This document shows, piece by piece, positions 8,748 through 15,768 of a stretch of DNA of 24,744 nt (its first letter is position 1; each line of letters begins with the position of its first letter). Where the stretch lies: assembly GCA_000721275.1 (NCBI GenBank), contig JOFO01000071.1, positions 1-24,744 on the forward strand. The letters are read 5' to 3'. The notes under the pieces are model-generated. The model was given only the letters and a program-made list of their open reading frames with translations. It was not told the origin of the DNA and made no database searches. The DNA is from Microtetraspora glauca (GTDB taxonomy: Bacteria; Actinomycetota; Actinomycetes; Streptomycetales; Streptomycetaceae). A program made the position numbers and the translations under genes.

Positions 8748-9134
8748 CTACGCCTGGTCGTCCTGCGGGTACCAGCGGAGCTCGACGGTGTTGCCGTCGG
8801 GGTCCTTCACGTAGACGGACTGGGCGGAGCCGCGGGCGCCCCAGCGCGGGACGGGGCCCTCCAGGACGTCGAACGTGCCGGAGTCGATGACCTCCTGCCA
8901 GTCGAGCGGGTCGACGACGAGACAGATGTGGTCGACGTTGGACTCGCCGCGCGGCCGGGAGAACAGGTCGATGACGGTACTGTCGTCGATCCGGACGGAC
9001 GGGAACGGCACCTTGCCGGCCCGCCACTCCTCGACCCGCTCCGGCGCGAGGCCCAGCGGGCCGGTGTAGAAGGCGAGGGCCCGCTCGACGTCGGTGACGT
9101 TGAGGACGAGGTGGTCGAAGGCTTTGACGCGCAT
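8748..9134 (-). CDS. VOC-family (glyoxalase/dioxygenase-fold) protein
   Basis: The 128-residue protein has two beta-alpha-beta-beta-beta modules of the vicinal oxygen chelate superfamily. The first starts FDHLVLNVTDVERALAFYTGPLGL; the second has DHICLVV and ends VKDPDGNTVELRWY. Likely metal ligands are H8, H69 and E118, the usual His-His-Glu positions. VOC members include lyases, dioxygenases and resistance proteins that bind fosfomycin or bleomycin; this sequence looks like a general Streptomyces VOC protein of unknown substrate. GGAGA lies 5-6 nt before the ATG at 9134. It may head a minus-strand unit with the MazG-like and response-regulator genes. Confidence 0.88.
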   Translation of the reverse strand: MRVKAFDHLVLNVTDVERALAFYTGPLGLAPERVEEWRAGKVPFPSVRIDDSTVIDLFSRPRGESNVDHICLVVDPLDWQEVIDSGTFDVLEGPVPRWGARGSAQSVYVKDPDGNTVELRWYPQDDQA

Positions 9135-9361
9135 GCGGTGTCTCCGTGTTTCCGTTCGATGGTGCCGGTCCGCCGGGTTCGGTGACGGCGCGCACGGCCC
9201 TCGACCGCACCCGCCCGCCGCCCGTCCGCGCCTTCGGCACCCCGTGACCGGCCCGCACCTCCCCCGTGCAGGTAGTGCCTATCACGCCACCCGCGCGCCG
9301 CCCACCCGATTCCGGTGACCGGGCGGCCCCCGCCGCCGTGCCGGTTGTCCGTGGGTGCGCA

Positions 9362-9367
9362 TAGGCT
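9362..9367 (+). promoter_or_regulatory. Possible -10 box for the SMI1/KNR4 gene
   Basis: TAGGCT fits the actinobacterial TAnnnT -10 pattern and lies 27 nt before the start codon. TTGTCC at 9345-9350 resembles a -35 but is too close (11 bp). GAAGGGA at 9382-9388 is the ribosome site for ATG 9395. Confidence 0.3.
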
Positions 9368-9394
9368 CGCGGCCGTCCGATCGAAGGGATTGCC

Positions 9395-10003
9395 ATGGAA
9401 GACCCCACGGGTATCGCGGGTATCGCAGCGCTGGCCGGAGTTCTCCCTCCGGACCTCGGCGCCGACGAGGAGATCGACTGGGCGGCGGCGGAGGAGCGGT
9501 GGGGCACGCGGTTCCCGCGGGACTACCGGGACTTCATGGCCCGGTGGGGCGCCGGTTCCTTCGAGGGGGTCTCCGTGCTCATGCCCTTGCCGAAGGATTA
9601 CCTCCAGTGGGATCCCGGGACGTTCGAGGAGGAGACGGAGAACGCCCGCTCCACCTGGGAGATGGTGGACGGCCAGGACGGCCTCGCGATCGATCCGGAC
9701 CACATCCTCGCCTGGGGGGTCACCAGCGGCGCGGACATCCTGTGCTGGCTGACCACCGACCCGGACCCCGACCGGTGGCCGGTCCTGGTGTGCGGTCGCC
9801 ACACCCGTGAGGACTTCACCCTGTTCCCCTGCGGCATGGCCGAGTTCCTCCGCGGGTTGCTGCTGGACGAGTTCGACCCGTATCCGATCAGCGTCGACCT
9901 CCGCGGGTCCACGCCCCGCTACGTGCACTGGCTCACGCAGCAGCACCGCTGGCAGGCCGGCCTGGACCGGCACACCGGCGAACCCCGCCCCGCCCACCCG
10001 TAG
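9395..10003 (+). CDS. SMI1/KNR4 (SUKH-type) family protein
   Basis: The first 70 or so residues fit the SMI1/KNR4 fold: IDWAAAEERWGTRFPRDYRDFMARWGAGSFEG is the characteristic helix-and-turn at its start. The middle (WGVTSGADILCWLTT, VLVCGRH, FTLFPCGMAEFLRGLL) gives the later strands and C-terminal helix. The length (202 residues) is normal. Bacterial members of this superfamily are frequent immunity proteins for polymorphic contact-dependent toxins, while others are stand-alone regulators. No toxin gene lies beside it: the neighbours are a VOC protein on one side and a long structured non-coding stretch on the other. A specific function is therefore not assigned. Confidence 0.85.
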   Translation: MEDPTGIAGIAALAGVLPPDLGADEEIDWAAAEERWGTRFPRDYRDFMARWGAGSFEGVSVLMPLPKDYLQWDPGTFEEETENARSTWEMVDGQDGLAIDPDHILAWGVTSGADILCWLTTDPDPDRWPVLVCGRHTREDFTLFPCGMAEFLRGLLLDEFDPYPISVDLRGSTPRYVHWLTQQHRWQAGLDRHTGEPRPAHP

Positions 10004-10023
10004 CAGGCCCCTCGGGCGAGCCC

Positions 10024-10192
10024 CGGGAGACACCGGGTCCCGCAGGACCTCCGGCGTCCGCCGCCCGACCAGGTGGACACGGCGCCGAGCCCGGGGCGCG
10101 CCCGCTCGGGCCCCCCGTGGGGCCCCCGGGAGCCGTCGGTCCCTGCAGGACCTCCCGCGCGCGCCGCCCGACCAAGTGGGCGCGCGCCGGGG
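10024..10192. repeat. Duplicated double-hairpin element (period 103 bp)
   Basis: Two related copies, about 10024-10087 and 10127-10192, align at a constant 103-bp offset. Each has hairpin 1, GGTCC-loop-GGACC (loop CGCA or CTGCA), then hairpin 2 around the identical core GCCGCCCGACCA (10060-10071, 10163-10174). In copy two the hairpin-2 arms are GCGCGC runs; in copy one they are GTCC/GGAC. The differing arms that still pair suggest conserved structure more than conserved sequence. Confidence 0.65.
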
Positions 10193-10230
10193 CCGGGGGA
10201 CAGTTCCGCCCGGCGCCGATCCGGTCCGAT

Positions 10231-10484
10231 ACCGGTTCGACCGGATTCCGAAGGCGGAACGGCCGGTGTCCAGGCCTGCCCAGGCCCGTCCGGGCCAGTC
10301 CGGATCCGGGGCGGACCCCCGGGCCAGTCCGGGCCGTCCGGGCCGCGGCCGATCCACGGCCGATCCGATCCACGGCTGATCCGAGCCAAGGGCGAACCTT
10401 GCCAGGGCCGATCCCGGTCGGCTCCCTCCCGGGCAGGAGCCGAACCTGACCGGACCGGTTCGCCTTCGGAACCATCCGACCGGT
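10231..10484. repeat. Imperfect long inverted repeat, about 40-bp arms
   Basis: The arms are 10231-10274 and 10445-10484. Both begin with ACCGGT at the outside and share the exact 11-mer TTCCGAAGGCG (10246-10256; its complement at 10461-10471), with further matches through GAAC, CCGGT and CAGG. About 170 bp lie between them. It could fold as a long hairpin RNA or be a degraded mobile fragment. No transposase or clear target duplication is visible. Confidence 0.6.
10351..10382. repeat. 16-bp tandem repeat
   Basis: GATCCACGGCCGATCC (10351-10366) is followed at once by GATCCACGGCTGATCC (10367-10382), one mismatch in 16. It lies inside the larger inverted repeat at 10231-10484. Confidence 0.8.
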
Positions 10485-10569
10485 TCGGTTCGGCCGGCGA
10501 CCAGCGACCATGACCGGCGGCCGACGGCCGGCGCGGCCCAGGTCCGGCCGCCGGGCCCGCGCCCGATAA

Positions 10570-10622
10570 GGCGCCTTCCGGGACGGGCCCGCCCGGGCGC
10601 GCCGCCCCGGCGCGAAGGCGCC
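10570..10622. terminator. Strong hairpin upstream of the pectate lyase promoter
   Basis: GGCGCCTT (10570-10577) pairs with AAGGCGCC (10615-10622), enclosing GC-rich inner pairing (CCGGG/CCCGG). It lies about 50 bp before the pectate lyase -35 and could insulate that gene from upstream transcription. Confidence 0.45.
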
Positions 10623-10671
10623 CCCGTGCCGCGCCGCGCGTCGCGGATTTCGGTGGGTCGTGCGCGAAGCC

Positions 10672-10701
10672 TTGTCAGGGGCTCGCCGCCGCCCCTATCG
10701 T
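10672..10701 (+). promoter_or_regulatory. Pectate lyase promoter
   Basis: TTGTCA (10672-10677) and TATCGT (10696-10701) are separated by 18 bp and match the vegetative -35/-10 consensus at five and four of six positions. Transcription would start near 10708, directly at the first LacI-type operator. Confidence 0.6.
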
Positions 10702-10709
10702 CACGCGCC

Positions 10710-10735
10710 GAAAGCGCTTTCCAGAGAGCGCTTTC
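10710..10735. promoter_or_regulatory. Two tandem LacI-type operators
   Basis: GAAAGCGCTTTC (10710-10721) is a perfect 12-bp palindrome with the central CG expected of LacI/GalR-family sites. GAGAGCGCTTTC (10724-10735) is a near-perfect second copy. Their centres are 14 bp apart, so two dimers would sit on offset faces. They cover the predicted start of transcription, which fits repression relieved by a sugar from pectin breakdown. No LacI-family gene lies in this window. Confidence 0.8.
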
Positions 10736-10812
10736 TATGTTGCGTTACCCAAGGGACGGGGCTGACGACGACATACGTCCGCGAGCCCGCGGGCGTCTAC
10801 GAAAGGGCAGGC

Positions 10813-12390
10813 ATGGGACGACGATCCCCCTCCACCCGGCTCCGCGCGGCGCTGGCCGCCATGGCCGTCGCCGCCGCCACCGGCGCGGTCCTGACCATCC
10901 CGGACATGCCGGAGGCCTCGGCCGCCGCCACCGCCGGCGGCGCCACCGGCTACGCGAGCCAGAACGGCGGGACCACCGGCGGCGCCGGCGGCCAGACCGT
11001 ACGGGCGACCACCGGCACCCAGATCCACGCGGCCCTCTGCGGGCGCGCCTCCAGCAGCACCCCGATCGTCATCCAGGTCGAGGGCACCATCAACCACGCC
11101 AACACCGCCAAGGTGTCCGGCACCAGCTGCAGCACCGCCGACGGCGTCATCGAGCTGAAGCAGATCAGCAACGTCACGCTCGTCGGCGTCGGCAGCGGCG
11201 CCGTCTTCGACCAGCTCGGCATCCACATCCGCGAGTCGAGCAACATCATCATCCAGAACGTGACGGTCCGGAACGTCAAGAAGTCCGGCTCCCCCGTCTC
11301 CAACGGCGGCGACGCCATCGGCATGGAGAGCGACGTCCGCAACGTCTGGGTCGACCACGTCACCCTGGAGGCGTCCGGCGGCGAGTCCGAGGGCTTCGAC
11401 GGGCTCTTCGACATGAAGGACAACACGCAGTACGTGACGCTCTCCTACAGCGTGCTGCGCAACTCCGGCCGCGGCGGCCTGGTCGGCTCCAGCGAGACCG
11501 AGCTGAGCAACGGCTACATCACGTACCACCACAACCTCTACGAGAACATCGACTCCCGCGCCCCCCTGCTGCGCGGCGGCACCGCGCACATGTACAACAA
11601 CCACTACCGGCGGCTGAACGACTCGGGCATCAACTCCCGCGCGGGCGCCCGCGCCAGGGTGGAGAACAACTACTTCCAGGACTCCAAGGACGTCCTCGGC
11701 ACGTTCTACACGACCACGACCGGCTACTGGCAGGTCGCCGGGAACACCTTCGACAACGTGACCTGGTCCCCGTCCGCCTCCGACTACCGCCCGGCGGGCC
11801 CGAACCCGGTCTCCAACGCGACGGTGTCGGTCCCGTACTCCTACGCCCTCGACAGCGCCTCCTGCGTCCCCGGCGTGGTGGCGCGGACGGCCGGCGCCGG
11901 CAAGGGCCTGCTCGTCTCGGACGGCTCCTGCACACCGCAGACGCCGAGCCCGACCCCCACCCCGACCGCCACCGCGACCCCCACGCCCACCCCGACGCCC
12001 ACGGCCACCGCCACCACCACCCCGCCGACCGGCACCAACCTCAGCATCGGCGCCGGCTCCGACGGCTCCAGCAAGGCCGACGGCACCAGCTACGGCAACG
12101 TCCGCGACGGCAGCCTGAGCACGTACTGGTCGCCAGCCGGCACCACCGGATCCGTCTCGGTCAAGTGGAGCGCCCCGACGACGATCTCGTCGGTCCGCGT
12201 CCGCGAGGCGTCCGGCGCGGGCACGGTCACCGGGTGGCGGCTGCTGAACGCCGACACCGGCGCCGTCCTCGCGACCGGCGGCACGGCCGGCACCATCACC
12301 TTCCCGGCGACCTCGCTGAGCAAGGTCACCTTCGAGATCACGTCCGCCACCGGCACGCCCCGCGTCGCCGAGTTCGAGACGTACGCCTGA
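10813..12390 (+). CDS. Secreted pectate lyase (PL1) with C-terminal discoidin-like domain
   Basis: The 525-residue precursor has a signal peptide (basic MGRRSPSTRLR, hydrophobic core, cleavage near residue 38 after EASA). Residues 40-375 form a PL1 parallel beta-helix: NGGDAIGM (D167), WVDHVTL, GLFDMKDNTQYVTLSYS (D200, D203) and the catalytic-arginine block ENIDSRAPLLRGG (R249, R254). Enzymes of this family cleave polygalacturonate by calcium-dependent beta-elimination. A Thr/Pro linker (about 377-408) leads to a 115-residue beta domain (LSIGAGSDGSSKADGTSYGNVRDGSLSTYWSP...) resembling F5/8 type C (discoidin) modules, probably carbohydrate-binding. GAAAGGG (10801-10807) fixes ATG 10813. Paired LacI-type operators and a promoter precede it; a hairpin terminator follows. 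Confidence 0.93.
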   Translation: MGRRSPSTRLRAALAAMAVAAATGAVLTIPDMPEASAAATAGGATGYASQNGGTTGGAGGQTVRATTGTQIHAALCGRASSSTPIVIQVEGTINHANTAKVSGTSCSTADGVIELKQISNVTLVGVGSGAVFDQLGIHIRESSNIIIQNVTVRNVKKSGSPVSNGGDAIGMESDVRNVWVDHVTLEASGGESEGFDGLFDMKDNTQYVTLSYSVLRNSGRGGLVGSSETELSNGYITYHHNLYENIDSRAPLLRGGTAHMYNNHYRRLNDSGINSRAGARARVENNYFQDSKDVLGTFYTTTTGYWQVAGNTFDNVTWSPSASDYRPAGPNPVSNATVSVPYSYALDSASCVPGVVARTAGAGKGLLVSDGSCTPQTPSPTPTPTATATPTPTPTPTATATTTPPTGTNLSIGAGSDGSSKADGTSYGNVRDGSLSTYWSPAGTTGSVSVKWSAPTTISSVRVREASGAGTVTGWRLLNADTGAVLATGGTAGTITFPATSLSKVTFEITSATGTPRVAEFETYA

Positions 12391-12454
12391 CGGTCCGGCG
12401 ACACGAAGCGGGGGTACGCCCAGCTTCCCGCCGGCTCTCCAGCGCCCCCCTTCC

Positions 12455-12488
12455 GCCCCGTCCCCGCATGCCCGCGCGGGGACGGGGC
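12455..12488 (+). terminator. Hairpin terminator after pectate lyase
   Basis: GCCCCGTCCCCGC (12455-12467) and GCGGGGACGGGGC (12476-12488) are perfect 13-bp arms with an 8-nt loop. No T-run follows. It lies 64 nt after the stop. Confidence 0.8.
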
Positions 12489-12543
12489 AGCCGCCGCCTG
12501 GGACGAGAGTCCACGACGACACGACGAGCGGCAGGGGGTCGCC

Positions 12544-12966
12544 ATGACCACGGCACGCGAGATCATGACCCCGGATGTGACCTGCGTCCGGAGCGACGAG
12601 AGCGCGGTCGACGCCGCGCGGAAGATGGTCGAGCTCGATGTCGGCGCGCTGCCGATCTGCGGGCCCGACGAACGCCTGAAGGGCATGCTCACCGACCGCG
12701 ACATCGTGGTGCGGGTGGTCGCCGAGGGCCGCGATCCGTCCGCGTGCACGGCGGGCGAGCTGGCCCAGGGCGAGGTGGTCTGGGTCGGCGCCGACGACTC
12801 GCTGGAGCGGGTCCTGGAGGTGATGGCCGACCGGAAGATCCGCCGGGTCCCCGTGATCGACGGACACGTCCTGGTCGGCATCATCGCGCAGGCGGACGTG
12901 GCGCGCCGCCTGCCCGACAGCACGGTCGGCGACCTCGTCTCGGACGTCTCCCGCCCCACCACCTGA
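12544..12966 (+). CDS. Two-CBS-domain protein
   Basis: The 140-residue protein is simply a pair of CBS motifs (a Bateman module): the first covers about 1-60 (REIMTPDVTCVRSDESAVDAARKMVELDVGALPI, then LTDRDIVVRVVAEG) and the second about 70-130 (VVWVGADDSLERVLEVMADRKIRRVPVIDG, then IIAQADVARRL). CBS pairs bind adenine nucleotides such as AMP, ATP or NAD and sense energy state; stand-alone pairs act on unknown partners. A strong CAGGGGG site lies before the ATG. It stands alone between two hairpins and is convergent with the flavoprotein gene. Confidence 0.9.
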   Translation: MTTAREIMTPDVTCVRSDESAVDAARKMVELDVGALPICGPDERLKGMLTDRDIVVRVVAEGRDPSACTAGELAQGEVVWVGADDSLERVLEVMADRKIRRVPVIDGHVLVGIIAQADVARRLPDSTVGDLVSDVSRPTT

Positions 12967-12975
12967 GCCGTCCGC

Positions 12976-13007
12976 GGCCGGCCGGGACCCCGCCGGCCCG
13001 GCCGGCC
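12976..13007. terminator. Bidirectional terminator between CBS and flavoprotein genes
   Basis: GGCCGGCCGGG (12976-12986) pairs perfectly with CCCGGCCGGCC (12997-13007) around a 10-nt loop. It fills the 42-bp gap between two converging stop codons. Confidence 0.75.
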
Positions 13008-13008
13008 G

Positions 13009-14193
13009 TCAGAGGCGGCGCAGCGCACCCCCCTCGCGGAGGCTCGCGAGGGTCGGGTAGCCGTCCACGGCCATGAGGAGGTCCGCCTCGGCGAGGAGGG
13101 CGCGCAGGACGTGGACGAGGCCGTCCTCGCCGCCGGCCGCGAGACCGTACGCGTACGGGCGGCCGATTCCGACGGCGGTGGCACCGAGCGCGAGGGCCTT
13201 GACGGCGTCGGCGCCGGTGCGGACGCCCGAGTCGAAGAGGACCGGCAGGCCGTCGGCGGCCTCGACGACGCCGGGGAGGGCGTCGAGGGCGGGCAGCCCG
13301 CCGTTGGCCTGCCGGCCGCCGTGGTTGGAGCAGTACACCGCGTCCACCCCGCCGTCCCGGGCGCGCCGGACGTCCTCGGGGTGGCAGAGGCCCTTGAGGA
13401 TCAGCGGCAGGTCGGTGAGGGACCGCAGCCAGGGCAGGTCGGCCCAGGTGAGCGGCGCGCCGAAGACGCCGACCCATTCGAGGATGGCCGCCCCGGGGTC
13501 CTCCTCCGGCGGCTTGGCGAGCCGGGCGCGGAAGACCGGGTCGGACGTGTAGTTGGCGAGGCAGTGGCCGCGGAGCTGCGGGAAGTTACTGGCGGCGAGG
13601 TCGCGCGGGCGCCAGCCGGTGACCCAGGTGTCGAGCGTGACGACGATCCCCCGGAACCCGGCCGCCTCCGCGCGGCGCACCAGGCTCTCCGCGAGGTCCC
13701 GGTCGGTGGGGGTGTAGAGCTGGAAGAAGCCGGGGGTGTCGCCGAACTCGGCGGCCACCTCCTCCATCGGGTCCACGCTCAGCGTCGAGGCGACCATGGG
13801 CACGCCGGTGCGGCGGGCCGCGCGGGCGGCGGCGAGGTCGCCGTGCCCGTCCTGGGCGCAGAGCCCGAGGACGCCGATCGGCGCCATGAACAGCGGGGAG
13901 GGCAGGCGGAGCCCGAAGAGGTCGACGGCGAGGTCGCGCTGGACGGCTCCCACCATCATCCGGGGGACCAGGCCCCAGCGTTCGAACGCCGTCACGTTCG
14001 CCCGCTGGGTGAACTCGTCGCCGGCGCCGCCCGCCACGTACGACAGCACGGACGGCGGCAGCGCCGCGCTCGCCCGGGCCTCCAGGTCGGCGAAGGTCAT
14101 GGGGTGGGAGGGGAGGACGCCGCCGAGTCCGGCGAGATAGATCTCGTTCTGGTAGTCGCCGTACCGCCCGCCGTACGCGCCGCCGCCGCTCAT
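13009..14193 (-). CDS. FMN-dependent alpha-hydroxy-acid oxidase, lactate 2-monooxygenase-like
   Basis: The 394-residue protein is a full-length TIM-barrel flavoenzyme. Visible parts: YVAGGAGDE near the N-terminus, [16 protein letters not shown], the [13 protein letters not shown] loop, K267 in [12 protein letters not shown], the catalytic H291 with R294 in CSNHGGRQ, and the FMN-phosphate region [30 protein letters not shown]. The [11 protein letters not shown] start and the WRPRDL loop point to the lactate 2-monooxygenase branch, which turns L-lactate into acetate and CO2 with oxygen, rather than glycolate oxidase. The exact hydroxy acid is not proven. The start at 14193 gives [15 protein letters not shown]; the ribosome site is weak. 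The gene is divergent from the phosphotransferase. Confidence 0.92.
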   Translation of the reverse strand: MSGGGAYGGRYGDYQNEIYLAGLGGVLPSHPMTFADLEARASAALPPSVLSYVAGGAGDEFTQRANVTAFERWGLVPRMMVGAVQRDLAVDLFGLRLPSPLFMAPIGVLGLCAQDGHGDLAAARAARRTGVPMVASTLSVDPMEEVAAEFGDTPGFFQLYTPTDRDLAESLVRRAEAAGFRGIVVTLDTWVTGWRPRDLAASNFPQLRGHCLANYTSDPVFRARLAKPPEEDPGAAILEWVGVFGAPLTWADLPWLRSLTDLPLILKGLCHPEDVRRARDGGVDAVYCSNHGGRQANGGLPALDALPGVVEAADGLPVLFDSGVRTGADAVKALALGATAVGIGRPYAYGLAAGGEDGLVHVLRALLAEADLLMAVDGYPTLASLREGGALRRL

Positions 14194-14349
14194 GCCGGCC
14201 CCACCCCTTCCGCCTCCGGCCGGGCCCTCCCCGGCCGCCGTCGGCGCCCACGGTGCCAGCCGGCGGGCCCGGAGCGCCATGGTCCGGCGGCCCGTTTCGG
14301 CACCCGCCCCGGTCCGGGGCCCGGTGCGGTCCGGTCCGCCGGCCCCCGC

Positions 14350-14387
14350 CACCGGCATATTCCGGTGCGTCCCGGGCGGTTCCGGTG
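14350..14387. promoter_or_regulatory. Palindrome and direct repeat in a divergent promoter region
   Basis: CACCGG-CATATT-CCGGTG (14350-14367) is a perfect inverted repeat with an AT-rich centre. Its right half, TTCCGGTG, recurs 20 bp on at 14380-14387, about 14 nt before the phosphotransferase ATG. An operator controlling one or both divergent genes is plausible. Confidence 0.4.
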
Positions 14388-14400
14388 ATGGAATCGCCGG

Positions 14401-15420
14401 ATGCGCAGCGACGACGAGCGGGCGACGGTGGTGGACCGGGGGCGGTTTCCGGACGCGGTGACGCCCTGGGACGACGAGGAGTGGCGGCGGGACGTGCTGG
14501 GCTGGGCCGAGCGCGTGCTGGCCGGGCGCGGTCTGGTGGAGACCGGGGCGCGGGAGGTGCGGGTGCGGCCCTGGTCGGTGCTGGTCCGGTTCGCGACCGG
14601 CGGCGGCGAGCGGGACGCGGTGTGGCTGAAGGCGGGCGCCCCGGCGAACGCCTTCGAGGCCGGGCTCTCCGAGGCGCTCGCCGCGTGGGTGCCGGAGCAC
14701 GTGATGACCCCGCTGGCGGTGGACGCCGGCCTCGGGGTGACGCTGCTGCCCGACGGCGGGCCGCTGTTCCGCGGGCTCGTCGACGCGGGCGAGGCCGGCC
14801 CGGAGGCGTGGGCGGCGGCGCTGGGGCAGTACGGGGCGATGCAGCGCCGGCTCGTCCCGTACGCGGACCGGCTGGCCGGTCTCGGCGTGCCGCGGGCGCG
14901 GATCCGTGAGCTGCCGGACGCCTTCGACGCGCTCGTGGCCGACAACCCCCTCTTCGACGCGGACGAGCGCGCCGCGCTGCTGCGGCGGCGGCCCCGGCTG
15001 GTCGAGCTGTGCGCCGAGCTCGACGCGTACGGCCTGCCCGACTCGCTGGACCACTGCGACCTGCACGACGGGCAGCTCCTCGCCCCGGCCCCGGGGCGCT
15101 TCACCTTCTTCGACTGGGGTGACGCGTCCGTCGCGCATCCCTTCGGCAGCCTGCTGATCCCGGTCCGGTCGGTGCGGGAGCGGTACGGCCCCGAGCACGT
15201 GGGCCCGATGGTGGACGCGTACCTGGAGCACTGGACGGGCCTGGGCCCGTCACCGGCGGAGCTGCGGCGGGCCGCGGGCGTCGCGGTGCGACTGGCGGCA
15301 CTGGCGCGGGCGGGCACCTGGTTCCGGCTGTTCCCGGGCACACCGCTCCTCACCAGCCACGACGCGAGCGCGTACTGGGTGCGGGAACTCTTCGCCGCCG
15401 ATGAGCTTCTGACAGCCTGA
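14401..15420 (+). CDS. Aminoglycoside phosphotransferase-fold protein with altered catalytic loop
   Basis: The 339-residue protein has the APH/choline-kinase-like layout: an N-lobe with a candidate ATP lysine K77 (VWLKAG), a helical middle, the catalytic loop H218-C-D220-L-H222-D-G-Q225, and the DFG-like segment D238-W-G-D241. The usual loop is HGDLHPGN; here the metal-binding Asn is Gln, so activity may be changed or lost. These kinases phosphorylate antibiotics, sugars or small hydroxyl compounds; the substrate is unknown. ATG 14401 has no strong ribosome site, only GGA at about 10 nt. The stop codon sits in an 8-bp tandem repeat (15418-15441). It is divergent from the flavoprotein gene. 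Confidence 0.85.
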   Translation: MRSDDERATVVDRGRFPDAVTPWDDEEWRRDVLGWAERVLAGRGLVETGAREVRVRPWSVLVRFATGGGERDAVWLKAGAPANAFEAGLSEALAAWVPEHVMTPLAVDAGLGVTLLPDGGPLFRGLVDAGEAGPEAWAAALGQYGAMQRRLVPYADRLAGLGVPRARIRELPDAFDALVADNPLFDADERAALLRRRPRLVELCAELDAYGLPDSLDHCDLHDGQLLAPAPGRFTFFDWGDASVAHPFGSLLIPVRSVRERYGPEHVGPMVDAYLEHWTGLGPSPAELRRAAGVAVRLAALARAGTWFRLFPGTPLLTSHDASAYWVRELFAADELLTA

Positions 15421-15441
15421 TGGCTTGATGGCTTGGTGGCA
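15418..15441. repeat. 8-bp tandem repeat starting at the phosphotransferase stop codon
   Basis: TGATGGCT occurs at 15418-15425 and 15426-15433, followed by TGGTGGCA at 15434-15441. The first TGA is the stop codon, so the repeat duplicates it out of frame downstream. Confidence 0.85.
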
Positions 15442-15768
15442 CTTCGTGTCTCCTGCCCGCCCGCGATCCGGCCTCCCACCGAGCGCCCCACTTACCACCC
15501 GGGGGTATGCGATCCCCGGAAGGCCGGGGTGGTCGCCGGTCACCGCCGTCCGGCGCCCCGGGTGGCACCGGGTGCCTGGTCGGCGGGGACCGGGACGTCG
15601 GCTGGACGGAGGGGCCGGGGAGCTGGAAACCTCGGCGTTCGAGGACCCGATCACCGGTCGCGTCCGTGCGCCGCCGCGAGGGGAGCGTGGCCCGGCCCCG
15701 TGATCGTCGCGTCCTCGAAGGCGCGTCCGCCGCACCCGTACGCGCCGGAACCGCGAGGAGGAGGACCC
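15421..15768. other. 348-bp intergenic region with hairpins
   Basis: No gene is supported. It holds the end of the TGATGGCT repeat, a small hairpin CCCCGG-AAGG-CCGGGG (15514-15529) that may end the upstream transcript, and the large inverted repeat at 15638-15719 just before the orphan gene. Confidence 0.6.
15638..15719 (+). promoter_or_regulatory. Possible structured leader of the orphan gene
   Basis: TTCGAGGAC (15638-15646) pairs with GTCCTCGAA (15711-15719) and, inside, GATCAC (15649-15654) pairs with GTGATC (15700-15705), leaving a 2/5-nt internal loop and a 45-nt loop. A small alternative hairpin, CCTCG-GCGTT-CGAGG (15630-15644), competes for the left arm. It ends 49 nt before the start codon. 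A regulatory RNA leader or a DNA operator pair are both possible. Confidence 0.4.

Larger units (their letters stand above)
10004..10812. other. 809-bp non-coding, repeat- and hairpin-rich region
   Basis: I find no convincing gene here: frames that stay open do so because the DNA is GC-rich, and they give Arg/Pro/Gly-rich peptides. From left to right the region holds a duplicated double-hairpin element, a 254-bp imperfect inverted repeat with a 13-bp direct repeat (CGGGCCAGTCCGG at 10291-10303 and 10320-10332) inside it, a strong hairpin, then the promoter, operators and leader of the pectate lyase gene. Each is listed separately. Confidence 0.7.

Noticed and set aside
10024..10192. On the minus strand both repeat copies can be read as a similar peptide containing HLVGRR and EVL, suggesting a duplicated coding fragment.
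   Set aside because: The 103-bp offset puts the two in different frames, there is no start or ribosome site, and the surroundings are Arg/Pro/Gly-rich. The likeness follows from nucleotide duplication.
10231..10262. A GGTTCGA sequence resembling a tRNA T-loop.
   Set aside because: No matching acceptor stem, D-arm or anticodon arm can be placed around it.
10231..10484. A complete insertion sequence or functional MITE.
   Set aside because: No transposase, no convincing target-site duplication, and the arms are imperfect with gaps; kept only as an inverted repeat of unknown nature.
10660..10812. In-frame GTG at 10660 as an upstream start for the pectate lyase.
   Set aside because: That stretch contains the promoter and operators; the signal peptide and ribosome site fix the start at 10813.
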